Assembly (NCBI GenBank): GCA_964523295.1
Contig: CAZGAH010000018.1
Location: forward strand, 1 to 56,926
DNA length: 56,926 bases
Source: CAZGAH01 sp964523295
Lineage (GTDB): Bacteria; Desulfobacterota; Desulfovibrionia; Desulfovibrionales; Desulfovibrionaceae
Direction: 5' to 3'
A program made the position numbers and the translations under genes. How positions within the stretch are numbered: the stretch's first letter is position 1; every line of letters begins with the position of its first letter. Positions 23,738 to 32,997 of this stretch are shown here, piece after piece. The notes beneath the pieces were generated by a model. That model was not told where the DNA came from. It searched no databases and saw only the letters and a list, made by a program, of their open reading frames with translations.

Positions 23738-25351
23738 ATGGCCAAATGCCCCGCACCAGAAGAGCTTATCAAGATTGATTATTCAATGCCTGAGCGGCAT
23801 TGGATGGATACGAAAACAGAAATCAGGGACGGTGGTTTCTGCTATCCGGGCAAGCCCGAGGTGACGCAGGAAATCGGCCTGCCCAACCCGCGGATATGGT
23901 CTCCAGCCGACGAAGACTGGAAACTTCCGGAGAACTGGTGGGAAATCATCCATAATGGTTTCAAGGAACGCCTGGATCAATACCGCTCGTTCAAGGTCTT
24001 CATGGACATCTGCGTGCGCTGCGGCGCCTGCGCGGATAAGTGCCATTTCTTCATCGGCAGCGGTGATCCCAAGAACATGCCCGTGCTCCGGGCCGAGCTG
24101 TTGCGCTCGATCTACCGCAACGATTTCACCACCTTCGGCAAGATATTCGGTCGCCTGGCCGGAGCCCGGCCGCTGACCATCGACGTCATCAAGGAGTGGT
24201 TCTACTACTTCTATCAATGCACCGAGTGCCGTCGCTGCTCGCTGTTCTGCCCCTACGGCATCGATACCTGCGAGATCACCATGATGGCCCGGGAGCTGCT
24301 GCACCTGTTGGGCCTGAACATCAACTGGATTTGCGAGCCCGTCCGCAACTGCAGCCGCACGGGCAACCATCTGGGCATCCAGCCTCACGCCTTCAAGGAC
24401 ATCGTCGATTTCATGGTCGACGATATCGAGACTGTCACCGGCGTCCGGGTCAAGGCGCCGCTGAACGAGAAGGGCCATGAAATCCTGTTCATCACGCCCT
24501 CGGGCGACGTCTTCGCCGATCCGGGCATCTACACCTTCATGGGTTATCTCATGCTCTTCCATGAGCTTGACCTGGACTACACGCTCTCGACCTACGCCTC
24601 CGAGGGCGGCAATTTCGGCACCTTTGTCTCCGCCGAGATGATGAAGAAACTCAACGCCAAGATGTATCACGAGGCCGAACGGCTGGGCGCCAAGTGGATC
24701 CTTGGCGGCGAGTGCGGCCACATGTGGCGCGTGATCAACCAGTATATGGAAACGCACAACGGTCCTACGCCGCCGCACATGATTACGCCGCGCAACCCGA
24801 TTACCGGCACGGTGTTCGACAATGCCAAGTGTACGAAGATGATTCACATCACCGAGTTCACGTCCGATCTCATCAAGCACAACAAGCTGCGGCTCGATCC
24901 CAGCCGCAACGACCATTTGCGGGTGACGTTCCACGACTCCTGCAACCCGGCCCGGGCCATGGGGCTGCTCGAAGAGCCCCGCTACGTCATCAAGAACGTC
25001 TGCAACAACTTCTTTGAGATGCCCGAGAACACCATCCGGGAACAGACCTTCTGCTGTGCCGGCGGCTCGGGACTCAACACCGACGAAATCATGGAAATCC
25101 GTATGCGCGGCGGCCTGCCCCGCGGCAATGCCCTGCGCTACGTGCGCGACAAGCACGACGTCAATACCATGGCCTGCGTCTGCGCCATCGACCGCGCAAC
25201 TCTCATTCCCCTGGCCGACTACTGGGCCCCGGGCGTAACGATATGCGGCACGCACGAGCTTGTCGCCAACGCCTTGATCATGAAGGGTGAAAAGAAGCGC
25301 ACCACCGACCTGCGGCAGGAACCCTTGCCCGGCGTGGAGGAGGATGAATAA
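23738..25351 (+). CDS. dsrK: Sulfite reductase-associated Fe-S subunit DsrK
   Basis: 537 residues, cytoplasmic, HdrD-like. Two [4Fe-4S] sites: CVRCGACADKC (about 92-102) and CTECRRCSLFCPYG (about 160-173). The CCG domain holds the special cluster site: FHDSCNPAR (about 398-406) and FCCAGGSGLN (about 438-447). In the family this site handles a disulfide, proposed to be the trisulfide on DsrC. DsrK is thought to pass electrons from DsrM to DsrC at the cytoplasmic face. It ends two bases before dsrJ. The long antisense frame over this gene is an artefact of codon bias. Confidence 0.96.
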   Translation: MAKCPAPEELIKIDYSMPERHWMDTKTEIRDGGFCYPGKPEVTQEIGLPNPRIWSPADEDWKLPENWWEIIHNGFKERLDQYRSFKVFMDICVRCGACADKCHFFIGSGDPKNMPVLRAELLRSIYRNDFTTFGKIFGRLAGARPLTIDVIKEWFYYFYQCTECRRCSLFCPYGIDTCEITMMARELLHLLGLNINWICEPVRNCSRTGNHLGIQPHAFKDIVDFMVDDIETVTGVRVKAPLNEKGHEILFITPSGDVFADPGIYTFMGYLMLFHELDLDYTLSTYASEGGNFGTFVSAEMMKKLNAKMYHEAERLGAKWILGGECGHMWRVINQYMETHNGPTPPHMITPRNPITGTVFDNAKCTKMIHITEFTSDLIKHNKLRLDPSRNDHLRVTFHDSCNPARAMGLLEEPRYVIKNVCNNFFEMPENTIREQTFCCAGGSGLNTDEIMEIRMRGGLPRGNALRYVRDKHDVNTMACVCAIDRATLIPLADYWAPGVTICGTHELVANALIMKGEKKRTTDLRQEPLPGVEEDE

Positions 25352-25353
25352 TC

Positions 25354-25737
25354 ATGTATAATGGAAAATACATCATCCCCGGACTTGTCATCTTTGTGGG
25401 ATTGATCGCGTTCCCTTTCCTGTACAATGTTTTCACAGGAGAAAGCTACGCGACCCCCAAGGTGGCGCTGCCGAAAGACCAGAAAGAGTGTATCGAAAAA
25501 GCCGAGTACATGCGTGCCGAGCACATGCAGATACTCGACATGTGGCGGGACAAGGTCGTGCGTGAACAAGAGCGCGTCTACACTGCCTCCAACGGCAAGA
25601 AGTGGGACATCAGCCTCCAGAACACCTGCATGAAGTGCCACACCAACAAAGCAGAGTTCTGCGACAAGTGCCACGACACTACGAGCGTCAGTCCCTATTG
25701 CTGGACTTGCCATCTCGAGCCAAAGGGGAACAACTGA
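25354..25737 (+). CDS. dsrJ: Triheme periplasmic cytochrome c DsrJ
   Basis: 127 residues. An uncleaved signal anchor (residues 6-25, IIPGLVIFVGLIAFPFLYNV) holds the protein at the periplasmic face. Three c-type heme motifs cluster at the C-terminus: CMKCH (92-96), CDKCH (103-107) and CWTCH (116-120). This matches the known three-heme DsrJ. Cys46, in KECIEKAEYM, lies where family members have an unusual Cys proposed as a heme ligand; I note it by position only. The stop overlaps the dsrO start. Confidence 0.95.
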   Translation: MYNGKYIIPGLVIFVGLIAFPFLYNVFTGESYATPKVALPKDQKECIEKAEYMRAEHMQILDMWRDKVVREQERVYTASNGKKWDISLQNTCMKCHTNKAEFCDKCHDTTSVSPYCWTCHLEPKGNN

Positions 25738-26534
25738 TGAACAACAGCAGAAGAAAATTCCTCAGACTTGCGGGATTCGCCACGCTTGGCCTGGGGGTCA
25801 AGCCGGCTCTGGATCTTGTCGGCCATGCCGTACCCGATGCCCTGGCAACGTCGGAGCAGCCGCAGTATGCGCCCAATCCCAAGGCATTGAAGGCCAAACA
25901 GTGGGGCATGGTCATCGACACCAAGAAGCTGACTACGCCCGAGCAGTTTGACAAAATCATCAACGCTTGTCACTCCATCCATAATGTCCCCTCCATCCCG
26001 GAAACGAAAACCGAGATCAAGTGGATCTGGGGCGAGGACTTCTCCGGATCCTTTACGGACAACGAGCAGCCCTATCTTCCGGAAGACGTGGAGCACAAGA
26101 AGTTCCTGCTGCTGTGCAACCAATGCGGCGATCCTGCCTGTGTTCGCGTCTGCCCGACCAAGGCGACCTTCAAGCGCGAGTCCGACGGCATTGTCATGAT
26201 GGACATGCACCGCTGCATCGGCTGCCGTTTTTGCATGGCGGCCTGTCCGTACGGGGCGCGCAGTTTCAACTTCGGCGATCCGCGTCCATATGTCGAAAAG
26301 CCCAACCCGACCTTCCCCACCCGGATGCGCGGTGTCGTGGAAAAATGTACGTTCTGCTACGAACGTCTGGACGAGGGGCTTCTGCCCGCCTGCGTCGAGG
26401 CCTCCGAAGGGGCGATTCTGTTCGGCGATCTGGACGATCCCAAGTCCGAGGTGCGTCAGGCCCTGCGCGAGAACTTCACCATCCGCCGCAAACCCACCTT
26501 GGGCACGCAGCCCAGTATCTATTACATAATCTAA
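25737..26534 (+). CDS. dsrO: Tat-exported ferredoxin-like Fe-S subunit DsrO
   Basis: 265 residues from ATG 25737, whose first base is the last base of the dsrJ stop. MNNSRRKFLRLAG is a strong twin-arginine signal (SRRKFL), placing the protein in the periplasm. Fe-S binding motifs include CNQCGDPACVRVCPTKA, CIGCRFCMAACPYGAR and CTFCYERLDEGLLPACVEAS, the pattern of multi-cluster NrfC/HybA-like proteins. It partners with DsrP (NrfD-like) and DsrJ. The frame extended upstream to 25602 lies inside dsrJ and is not real. Confidence 0.95.
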   Translation: MNNSRRKFLRLAGFATLGLGVKPALDLVGHAVPDALATSEQPQYAPNPKALKAKQWGMVIDTKKLTTPEQFDKIINACHSIHNVPSIPETKTEIKWIWGEDFSGSFTDNEQPYLPEDVEHKKFLLLCNQCGDPACVRVCPTKATFKRESDGIVMMDMHRCIGCRFCMAACPYGARSFNFGDPRPYVEKPNPTFPTRMRGVVEKCTFCYERLDEGLLPACVEASEGAILFGDLDDPKSEVRQALRENFTIRRKPTLGTQPSIYYII

Positions 26535-26544
26535 GGGGACTGCC

Positions 26545-27708
26545 ATGCTCGAAAAAGCACTTAAAGGTTCGCCGTGTTACTGGATATGGCTGCTCATTCT
26601 GGGTGCGATCGCCACCCCGGGGCTTATTGCCTATATCTTCCAGCTCAACCTGGGCCTGAAGATTACCGGGATGAGCCGGGACGTCTCCTGGGGATTCTAC
26701 ATCGCCCAGTTCACCTATCTGGTCGGCGTCGCCGCCTCGGCGGTCATGCTCGTCCTGCCGTACTACTTCCATCACTTCAAGGCCTTCAAGAAAATGATCC
26801 TGCTCGGCGAGTTCATGGCCATTGCCGCCGTGTCCATGTGTCTGATGTTCATCATCGTGGACCTCGGGCAGCCGCAGCGCGCCATGAACGTCATTCTGCA
26901 TCCCACGCCCGGCTCGATCCTCTTCTGGGACATGATCGTGCTTAACGGCTACCTGTTCATCAACCTGCTCGTCGGCTGGGTCACCCTGCAGGCCGACAAG
27001 AACGACATGCCGCCTCCAGGATGGATCAAATTCTTCGTTTACCTGTCCATCATCTGGGCCTTCAGCATCCATACCGTAACAGCCTTCCTGTACGCAGGCA
27101 TTCCGGGCCGTCATTACTGGCTGACCGCCATCATGGCCGCCCGCTTTCTGTCCTCGGCTTTCTGCTCCGGTCCCGCGATCCTGCTGTTGCTGGTCTTCGT
27201 TCTCCAGCAGATCAGCAAATTCCGAGCCGGCACCGAGGCCATCAATGCGCTGGCAAAGATCATCACCTACGCCATGTGCATCAACGTGTTCTTCTACATT
27301 CTCGAACTCTTCACCGTCTTCTACAGCAACATCCCGGGCCACATGCATCCCATTGTCTACCTGTTCCAGGGACACCACGAGTATCATCAGTGGGTCGGTT
27401 TCATGTGGACGGCAGCAATCTTTGCCATGCTTTCCCTGCTGTTGCTGATTCCGCCGTCATTCCGCGAGAACCACAAACTGTTGCCCTTTTCTCTCGTCAT
27501 CCTTGTCATCGCGACCTGGATCGACAAGGGCATCGGCCTGCTCGTCGGCGGTTTTACCCCCAACCCCTTTGAAAGGATCACCGAGTACGTTCCCACTTTG
27601 TGGGAGTTGATGATCGCCGTGACCATCTATGCCATTGGCGCGATGATACTGACCGTGCTCTGGAAGATCGCCGTCACCGTCAAGGAAGAAATGGGCACCG
27701 CCTCCTGA
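26545..27708 (+). CDS. dsrP: NrfD-family membrane subunit DsrP
   Basis: 387 residues with about ten hydrophobic helices across the whole length, NrfD/PsrC-like. Helices begin YWIWLLILGAIATPGLIAYI and end near ELMIAVTIYAIGAMILTVLW. The family has no cofactor but interacts with menaquinone and with a ferredoxin-like subunit, here DsrO. The ribosome binding region AAGGGGA precedes the ATG. It closes the dsr operon; a strong terminator follows 22 bases after the stop. Confidence 0.95.
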   Translation: MLEKALKGSPCYWIWLLILGAIATPGLIAYIFQLNLGLKITGMSRDVSWGFYIAQFTYLVGVAASAVMLVLPYYFHHFKAFKKMILLGEFMAIAAVSMCLMFIIVDLGQPQRAMNVILHPTPGSILFWDMIVLNGYLFINLLVGWVTLQADKNDMPPPGWIKFFVYLSIIWAFSIHTVTAFLYAGIPGRHYWLTAIMAARFLSSAFCSGPAILLLLVFVLQQISKFRAGTEAINALAKIITYAMCINVFFYILELFTVFYSNIPGHMHPIVYLFQGHHEYHQWVGFMWTAAIFAMLSLLLLIPPSFRENHKLLPFSLVILVIATWIDKGIGLLVGGFTPNPFERITEYVPTLWELMIAVTIYAIGAMILTVLWKIAVTVKEEMGTAS

Positions 27709-27730
27709 CCTTCGGCGCCCACGAGGCAGT

Positions 27731-27762
27731 AAGGGCTTGCTCCGCAAGGAGCAAGCCCTTTT
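27731..27762 (+). terminator. Rho-independent terminator of the dsr operon
   Basis: Perfect 13-base stem aagggcttgctcc / ggagcaagccctt (27731-27743 with 27748-27760), GCAA tetraloop and a TTTT end. Directly downstream of dsrP. Confidence 0.9.
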
Positions 27763-27847
27763 CGCATCCAGCGGCCCGAGGGTATCGGACCCGATTCACG
27801 TTCAGGGCATCCATCATCGTCTTTCACTGCGCAAGGGCAGGGGCATC

Positions 27848-28432
27848 ATGCATCGAATCTGCGTTTTCTGCGGCTCCAATCCAGGCATCCGACCCGCCTA
27901 TGTCCAGGCAGCGCGTACGCTTGGTGAGACGATAGCACGCCAAGGGCGCGTGCTCGTCTACGGTGGCGCCGGAGTCGGGCTTATGGCCGAGCTGGCGGAT
28001 GCGGCCCTGCACGCCGGGGGGCAGGTCATCGGCGTCATCACCCGCGGGCTGATTGAACACGAGGTCGCGCACCGGCACCTGTCCGACCTGCGCATTGTCG
28101 AAACCATGCACGAACGCAAGGCGCTCATGGCCGAGCTTTCCGACGCCTTCATCGCCTTGCCCGGCGGCCTCGGCACCCTGGACGAGCTTTTCGAGATGCT
28201 GACCTGGGCGCAGCTCGGACTCTGCGCTCGCCCCTGCGGCATTCTCGATGTCCACGGCTATTTCGCCTCGCTGGACGCCTTCCTGGATCACGCCGTCGCG
28301 GAAGGCTTCGTGCATCCGGAGCACCGGAACATGTTGCGGCGCGCCGAGACGGCGTCGGAGCTTCTGGAGCAACTCGCCGCCTGGGACGCTCCGCGCGTAT
28401 CCAAGTGGCTCGGCAGCGGTCCCCGGCCCTGA
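27848..28432 (+). CDS. LOG-family (TIGR00730) phosphoribohydrolase-like protein
   Basis: 194 residues from ATG 27848. The Rossmann-like start MHRICVFCGSNPG and the signature PGGLGTLDELFEMLTW (PGGxGTxxE) identify the 'lonely guy' family. Members release nucleobases from nucleoside 5'-monophosphates, such as cytokinin ribosides in plants; many bacterial members act on AMP or other NMPs. RVLVYGGAGVGLM is the phosphate-binding glycine segment. It has its own position after the dsr terminator and precedes icd by about 60 bases, so the two may share a transcript. Confidence 0.88.
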   Translation: MHRICVFCGSNPGIRPAYVQAARTLGETIARQGRVLVYGGAGVGLMAELADAALHAGGQVIGVITRGLIEHEVAHRHLSDLRIVETMHERKALMAELSDAFIALPGGLGTLDELFEMLTWAQLGLCARPCGILDVHGYFASLDAFLDHAVAEGFVHPEHRNMLRRAETASELLEQLAAWDAPRVSKWLGSGPRP

Positions 28433-28494
28433 ACAGGGTCGCGCGGCCTTTGCAGGCCTGTTTATTCACCCGTATTCTTTAGCGAGCTCAGATT

Positions 28495-29712
28495 ATGATG
28501 AAGAAAATCACCGTAAAGACCCCGATCGTCGAAATCGACGGCGACGAAATGACCCGCATCATGTGGCAGATGGTCAAGGAAAAGCTCCTGCTCCCCTACC
28601 TGGACGTGCAGCTGCTCTACTACGATTTGCACGTGAAAAACCGCGACGCCACGGACGATCAGGTGACCATCGACGCCGCGGAGGCGATCAAGCGCTACAA
28701 GGTCGGCGTCAAGTGCGCAACGATCACGCCCGATGCCGCGCGCGTGAAGGAGTACGACCTTAAAAAGCAGTGGAAAAGCCCCAACGGCACCATCAGGGCC
28801 ATGCTTGACGGCACGGTCTTCCGGGCGCCCATTCTGGTGAAGAACGTCAAGCCGGCCGTAACGTCGTGGACCAGGCCCATCGTCATCGGCCGTCACGCCT
28901 ACGGCGACGTCTACAAAAACGCCGAACTGCGTATCCCGGGACCTGGGAAGGCTGAACTCGTGTACACGCCTGCCGACGGAGGCGCACCGCAGCGCCTTAC
29001 CATCCAGGACTTCAAGGCGCCGGGCATTCTTCAGGGTATTCACAACGTCGACGACTCCATCCGCAGCTTTGCCAAGGCCTGCTTCACCTTTGCCCTGGAT
29101 CGGAAAATCGACCTCTGGTTCAGCACCAAGGACACCATTTCCAAAACCTACGACGCGCGCTTCCGGGTCATTTTTCAGGAAGAATTCGACGCACACTACA
29201 AACAGGCCTTCGAAGCCGCGGGCATCAGCTACTTCTACACCCTCATCGACGACGCGGTCGCCCGCGTGATGAAGAGCGAAGGGGGCTTTCTTTGGGCTTG
29301 CAAGAACTACGACGGCGACGTCATGTCCGACATGCTCGCCTCGGCCTTCGGCAGCCTGGCCATGATGACCTCGGTGCTCGTCTCGCCGCAGGGCTTTTTC
29401 GAATACGAGGCCGCGCACGGTACCGTGCAGCGCCATTATTACAAACATCTCAAGGGCGAAAAGACGTCCACCAACTCCATGGCGCTGATCTTCGCCTGGA
29501 CCGGCGCCCTGCGTAAACGTGGCGAACTCGACGAAACGCCCGAGCTGGTCTCCTTTGCCGACACGCTCGAACACGTGGCCATCGAGACCATCGAAGGCGG
29601 CGAAATGACCGGAGACATGGCCCGGATCGCCCAGCCGAGTCCCGCCACCTTTCTGGACACCGCCGGCTTCATCGATGCCATTGCCGCGCGCCTGAACGCA
29701 CGGCTCGCCTGA
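28495..29712 (+). CDS. icd: NADP-dependent isocitrate dehydrogenase, eukaryote-like type
   Basis: 405 residues. The N-terminus IVEIDGDEMTRIMWQMVKEK and the blocks GTIRAMLDGTVFRAPIL, IGRHAYGDVYKN and FEYEAAHGTVQRHYY match homodimeric type II IDH, the group that includes cytosolic and mitochondrial NADP-IDH, rather than the E. coli Icd type. Catalytic and metal residues fall in the expected order (Arg/Tyr in the middle, Asp in NYDGDVMSDMLASAFG). It oxidises isocitrate to 2-oxoglutarate and CO2. A strong terminator follows. Confidence 0.95.
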   Translation: MMKKITVKTPIVEIDGDEMTRIMWQMVKEKLLLPYLDVQLLYYDLHVKNRDATDDQVTIDAAEAIKRYKVGVKCATITPDAARVKEYDLKKQWKSPNGTIRAMLDGTVFRAPILVKNVKPAVTSWTRPIVIGRHAYGDVYKNAELRIPGPGKAELVYTPADGGAPQRLTIQDFKAPGILQGIHNVDDSIRSFAKACFTFALDRKIDLWFSTKDTISKTYDARFRVIFQEEFDAHYKQAFEAAGISYFYTLIDDAVARVMKSEGGFLWACKNYDGDVMSDMLASAFGSLAMMTSVLVSPQGFFEYEAAHGTVQRHYYKHLKGEKTSTNSMALIFAWTGALRKRGELDETPELVSFADTLEHVAIETIEGGEMTGDMARIAQPSPATFLDTAGFIDAIAARLNARLA

Positions 29713-29740
29713 TCACCATTCCGCACGCCCGCATCGCCCG

Positions 29741-29786
29741 CGATCCCGGAAACGCTATGCTTCCGGGATCGCTGGTGTTTTTTTTG
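29741..29786 (+). terminator. Rho-independent terminator after icd
   Basis: Perfect 11-base stem cgatcccggaa / ttccgggatcg (29741-29751 with 29761-29771), 9-base loop, then ctggtg and a run of eight T. Confidence 0.88.
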
Positions 29787-30080
29787 TCGTTAGGTTCACT
29801 GAGCGTTGGGACGATTGCCATACTCAGTCACGGCCATTCTTTCGCAGGGAAGGGGGGTCTTTGGCAGTTTCAGACAGAAAGCAGCTCGCGTCCGGCTGCT
29901 CCCTCCCTGCTACAATAGCCAAAAGTGTATTGGCGATCTCTTGGGATGACGCAACTGTTCAAAACCGTTTTTTTTTGACAAAATAAGAACTTATATCATG
30001 TTTTTGTATGCAAGGGCACGGCGAGGCACGATTGCAAAGAGCAGCGCGTTTGTGTACATAATCAATAGGAAGACACGGAC
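29787..30080. other. Intergenic region before methyltransferase gene
   Basis: With the terminator it forms a 368-base gene-free stretch. From about 29960 it is AT-rich, with an eight-T run and TTGACA at 29975-29980, but no correctly spaced -10 element; TATATC is only about 12 bases further. A promoter for the methyltransferase is likely here but not resolvable. Nothing else seen. Confidence 0.4.
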
Positions 30081-30668
30081 ATGGCAGGCACCATGACACA
30101 CGCGGCGGGGCGTCTTTGTCCCTGGTGGGTTGCGTATACGTTTGACAATCCTCTCCGACGGTTGATTCATCCGGCCGAGGCTACGCTTGCGCCTTACGTG
30201 CGGTCGGGGATGCATGCGGCTGATCTTGGGTGCGGTTTCGGGCATTTCTCCCTGGGCATGGCCAGGCTTGTCGGCGACTCCGGTGTCGTTCTGGCCATGG
30301 ACGTGCAACAGCAGATGCTGGCCAAGACCATGAAGCGCGCGCGCAGGCAAGGTCTGGATCGACGCATACGCCCCGTACTGGCCCGGCCGGGGGACCTGGG
30401 AGTCGGCGACGGCCTGGATTTTGTCCTGGCCGCGAATATGCTGCACGAGGTGCCGGACCTGGAGGATTTTTTGCGTCGGGTTTATTGTAGCGTGAAGTCT
30501 GGCGGCGAATTCTACGTCATGGAGCCGCGGGGGCACGTGAAGGAGCAGCGCTTCGAAGACGAGGTCGGGCTGGCGCACGCAGTCGGGTTTCAGGAAACCG
30601 GTCGGCCCGTGCTACTCAGGGAGCGTTGTGTCGTGTTCATGAAGCACGAGGAAGGGCTGCGCGCATGA
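30081..30668 (+). CDS. Class I SAM-dependent methyltransferase
   Basis: 195 residues. Motif I AADLGCGFGHFSLGMA (about 46-61) is the SAM-binding Gly-rich loop. The acidic residue after strand 2 is in LAMDVQQQML, and motif IV-like LDFVLAANMLHEVPD follows. It resembles UbiE/Methyltransf_11 proteins, small and soluble. The substrate is not deducible. GGAAGA lies upstream of the start. It stands alone between icd and the Mla operon. Confidence 0.85.
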   Translation: MAGTMTHAAGRLCPWWVAYTFDNPLRRLIHPAEATLAPYVRSGMHAADLGCGFGHFSLGMARLVGDSGVVLAMDVQQQMLAKTMKRARRQGLDRRIRPVLARPGDLGVGDGLDFVLAANMLHEVPDLEDFLRRVYCSVKSGGEFYVMEPRGHVKEQRFEDEVGLAHAVGFQETGRPVLLRERCVVFMKHEEGLRA

Positions 30669-30904
30669 CCTGGAAAGCGGTTGTCACTGGGGCGTGACTA
30701 CCGGAACGACGTGATCCTTTCCTGCCGGCGCGATGGTGGAAGTGAAAGAAAGCCGGTTGCTTCCGATCTCCCTTGATTTTTCTTTCCGTTCATGCGCAAG
30801 TAGGGGCTGGCGTCGAGACAGGCCTTGTCGTTGCCGGGTCGCTGCGGGAGCGGGACCGGATTTGCTGGATTGTCGTCTTGTGATCCTTTTTTTTCAGAGA
30901 AACC

Positions 30905-32095
30905 ATGCCGGGAACGCGTCCTCTTCTTCCTTCCGAGCCGGGGCCGGAGCGTCGGCTGCACCCGCGTGATGCCTCGCCGGTGTCGTCGGTGCTGGCGCAG
31001 CGCAGTACCGGCGAGGTGCAGACGCTGTTTCTGTCCGGCCGGCTGGATGCCGCCGGCGTGGCGGCGATCTGGGACAATGCGGTGCGGCTGGCCGACGCAA
31101 GCCGGTCGCCCCGGTTCGTGCTCGACCTTTCCGGGGTGCAGTATCTGGACCTGGCCGGCGCGAGTCTGCTCACCGAGCTCCAGGTTATACGCACGCGCCG
31201 GGGGCTGGGTATGGAGATTCACGATCTGGCGCCGGAGTTCCGGCCACTGGTCGCCATGTTCACCGCCGCGGATTTTGTGGATCGGAGTACGCCGCCCAAG
31301 GCATTTTCCCTTCCCGAAGAAGTCGGACGCGGCGCGTTCTATGTCTGGCGTGATATCGTCCGGTTGGTGACCTTTGTCGGCGAGATGTCCGCGACGCTGA
31401 TACTGTCGTTGTTGCATCCGCGTCGCGTGCGCTGGAAGGACGTCTGGCTCATTTGCGAGATTGCCGGCGTGAATGCAATGCCGATCATCGTGCTGATCGG
31501 TTTTCTTATCGGGCTGGTTATGGCCTTTCAGTCGGCGGTGCCGCTGCAACGCTTCGGGGCGGATATCTTCGTGGCCAATCTGCTGACGATTTCGCTCGTG
31601 CGGGAGCTGGGGCCGCTCATTACGGCCATCCTGCTGACGGCGCGCTCCGGCGCCTCGTTCGCGGCGGAGATCGGGACCATGCAGGTGAACGAGGAGGTGG
31701 ACGCCCTGACGACAATGGGCATCGACCCCTTGCGTTTTCTGGCCGTGCCGCGTGTGCTGGGAGCGTTGATCGTGATGCCCGTGCTGACGATTTTCTTCAA
31801 CGTGTTCGCCCTGTGCGGCGGCGCGGTGGTGATCATGAGCTTTGGCTATCCGCTGGTGACGTATCTGCTGCGGGTGCAGGCCGCGTTCAAGCTGGGCGAT
31901 CTGTGGGGCGGGCTGTTCAAGGCCTGTCTGTTCAGCCTGCTGGTGGCGGGAGTGGGCTGCCTGCGCGGATTGAATACCGGTCAGGGGGCGAGCGCGGTGG
32001 GCGCGGCGACCACGTCGGCCGTGGTAAGCGGTCTGATCCTGCTGACCATCGTTGATGGTCTGCTGGCTGTATTATTTTACAATTTGCGCTGGTGA
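30905..32095 (+). CDS. mlaE: STAS-MlaE fusion, ABC lipid transporter permease
   Basis: 396 residues in two parts. Residues ~30-125 are a STAS domain (VQTLFLSGRLDAAGVAAIW, FVLDLSGVQYLDLAGASLL), equivalent to the separate MlaB protein of E. coli. From ~130 it is the MlaE/YrbE permease: IAGVNAMPIIVLIGFLIGLV, RELGPLITAILLTARSGASF and the conserved AEIGTMQVNEEVDAL, with five to six helices. The complex moves phospholipids between inner and outer membrane. AGAGAA precedes the ATG, a modest site. mlaF follows by six bases. Confidence 0.9.
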   Translation: MPGTRPLLPSEPGPERRLHPRDASPVSSVLAQRSTGEVQTLFLSGRLDAAGVAAIWDNAVRLADASRSPRFVLDLSGVQYLDLAGASLLTELQVIRTRRGLGMEIHDLAPEFRPLVAMFTAADFVDRSTPPKAFSLPEEVGRGAFYVWRDIVRLVTFVGEMSATLILSLLHPRRVRWKDVWLICEIAGVNAMPIIVLIGFLIGLVMAFQSAVPLQRFGADIFVANLLTISLVRELGPLITAILLTARSGASFAAEIGTMQVNEEVDALTTMGIDPLRFLAVPRVLGALIVMPVLTIFFNVFALCGGAVVIMSFGYPLVTYLLRVQAAFKLGDLWGGLFKACLFSLLVAGVGCLRGLNTGQGASAVGAATTSAVVSGLILLTIVDGLLAVLFYNLRW

Positions 32096-32101
32096 GGCGG
32101 C

Positions 32102-32878
32102 ATGACGGAACGCGAGCAGGGGGAAGGACCGATCATCCGCGTGGAGGAACTGGTCGCCGCCTATGGCGATCAGGTCATCCTGGACGGTGTTTCCTTTGCG
32201 GTCGAGCGAGGGGAAGTCTTCGTCATCCTGGGCGGCTCGGGCTGTGGCAAGAGCACACTGCTCAAGCATATGATCGGACTGAACCAGCCGGCAGCCGGGC
32301 GGGTATTCATCGAGGGCGAAGACCTGGCCCACGCGCAGGGCTCGGCGTTGCGGCGCATTCAGCGGAAATTCGGGGTATCCTATCAATCCGGCGCGCTGTT
32401 CGGCTCCATGACCGTGCTGGAAAATGTCCGGCTGCCCATGGAGGAGTTCACCGAGCTGCCGGAGGAGACTATGAATCTCATCGCCCGGATGAAGCTGTCG
32501 CTGGTGGGCTTGCTCGGGTTCGAGCACCATACGCCGGCCGAACTCTCCGGCGGGATGCGAAAACGTGCCGCCATCGCCCGGGCCATGGCTCTGGACCCGC
32601 ACATCCTGTTTCTGGATGAGCCCTCGGCCGGCCTGGATCCGATCACCTCGGTCGAACTCGATCATCTGATAATGAAGCTGCGCGACAGCCTGGGAATCAC
32701 CTTTGTCATCGTCACCCACGAGCTGGCAAGCATTTACACGATAGCCGACCGGGTGATAATGCTCGACAAACGATTCAAAAAGATAGTGGCGGAGGGGGAC
32801 CCTGCGCACCTGAGGGACCATTCTCCCGATAAATGGGTGCATCATTTTTTCAACCGCATCCCGGAAACGCCAGTATAG
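32102..32878 (+). CDS. mlaF: ABC lipid transporter ATPase MlaF
   Basis: 258 residues. Walker A is LGGSGCGKSTLL, the Q-loop lies in SYQSGALFGSMTV (a hallmark of MlaF/YrbF), the signature is ELSGGMRKRAAIARA, Walker B is ILFLDEPSAGLDP and the H-switch is VIVTHE. It powers the STAS-MlaE permease encoded immediately upstream. Start ATG 32102 after the short gap; the C-terminus ends with HHFFNRIPE, similar to other MlaF tails. Confidence 0.93.
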   Translation: MTEREQGEGPIIRVEELVAAYGDQVILDGVSFAVERGEVFVILGGSGCGKSTLLKHMIGLNQPAAGRVFIEGEDLAHAQGSALRRIQRKFGVSYQSGALFGSMTVLENVRLPMEEFTELPEETMNLIARMKLSLVGLLGFEHHTPAELSGGMRKRAAIARAMALDPHILFLDEPSAGLDPITSVELDHLIMKLRDSLGITFVIVTHELASIYTIADRVIMLDKRFKKIVAEGDPAHLRDHSPDKWVHHFFNRIPETPV

Positions 32879-32997
32879 TTGACGGTCCGCGGCGTTGAAG
32901 ACGCCGGGCGGACGATATGAAGATTTTTGCCGCGGGAGCCCGTTGAAGGGTTTTCTCCCGGCACTACGGCCCGTCGACAAGGATACAGCAACGGCTC

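Noticed and set aside
23783..25255. 490-residue minus-strand frame over dsrK
   Set aside because: Antisense to an unmistakable DsrK; no homology-like features.
29960..30000. Possible sigma70 promoter at TTGACA 29975
   Set aside because: The AT-rich element TATATC lies only about 12 bases downstream, too close for a standard promoter.
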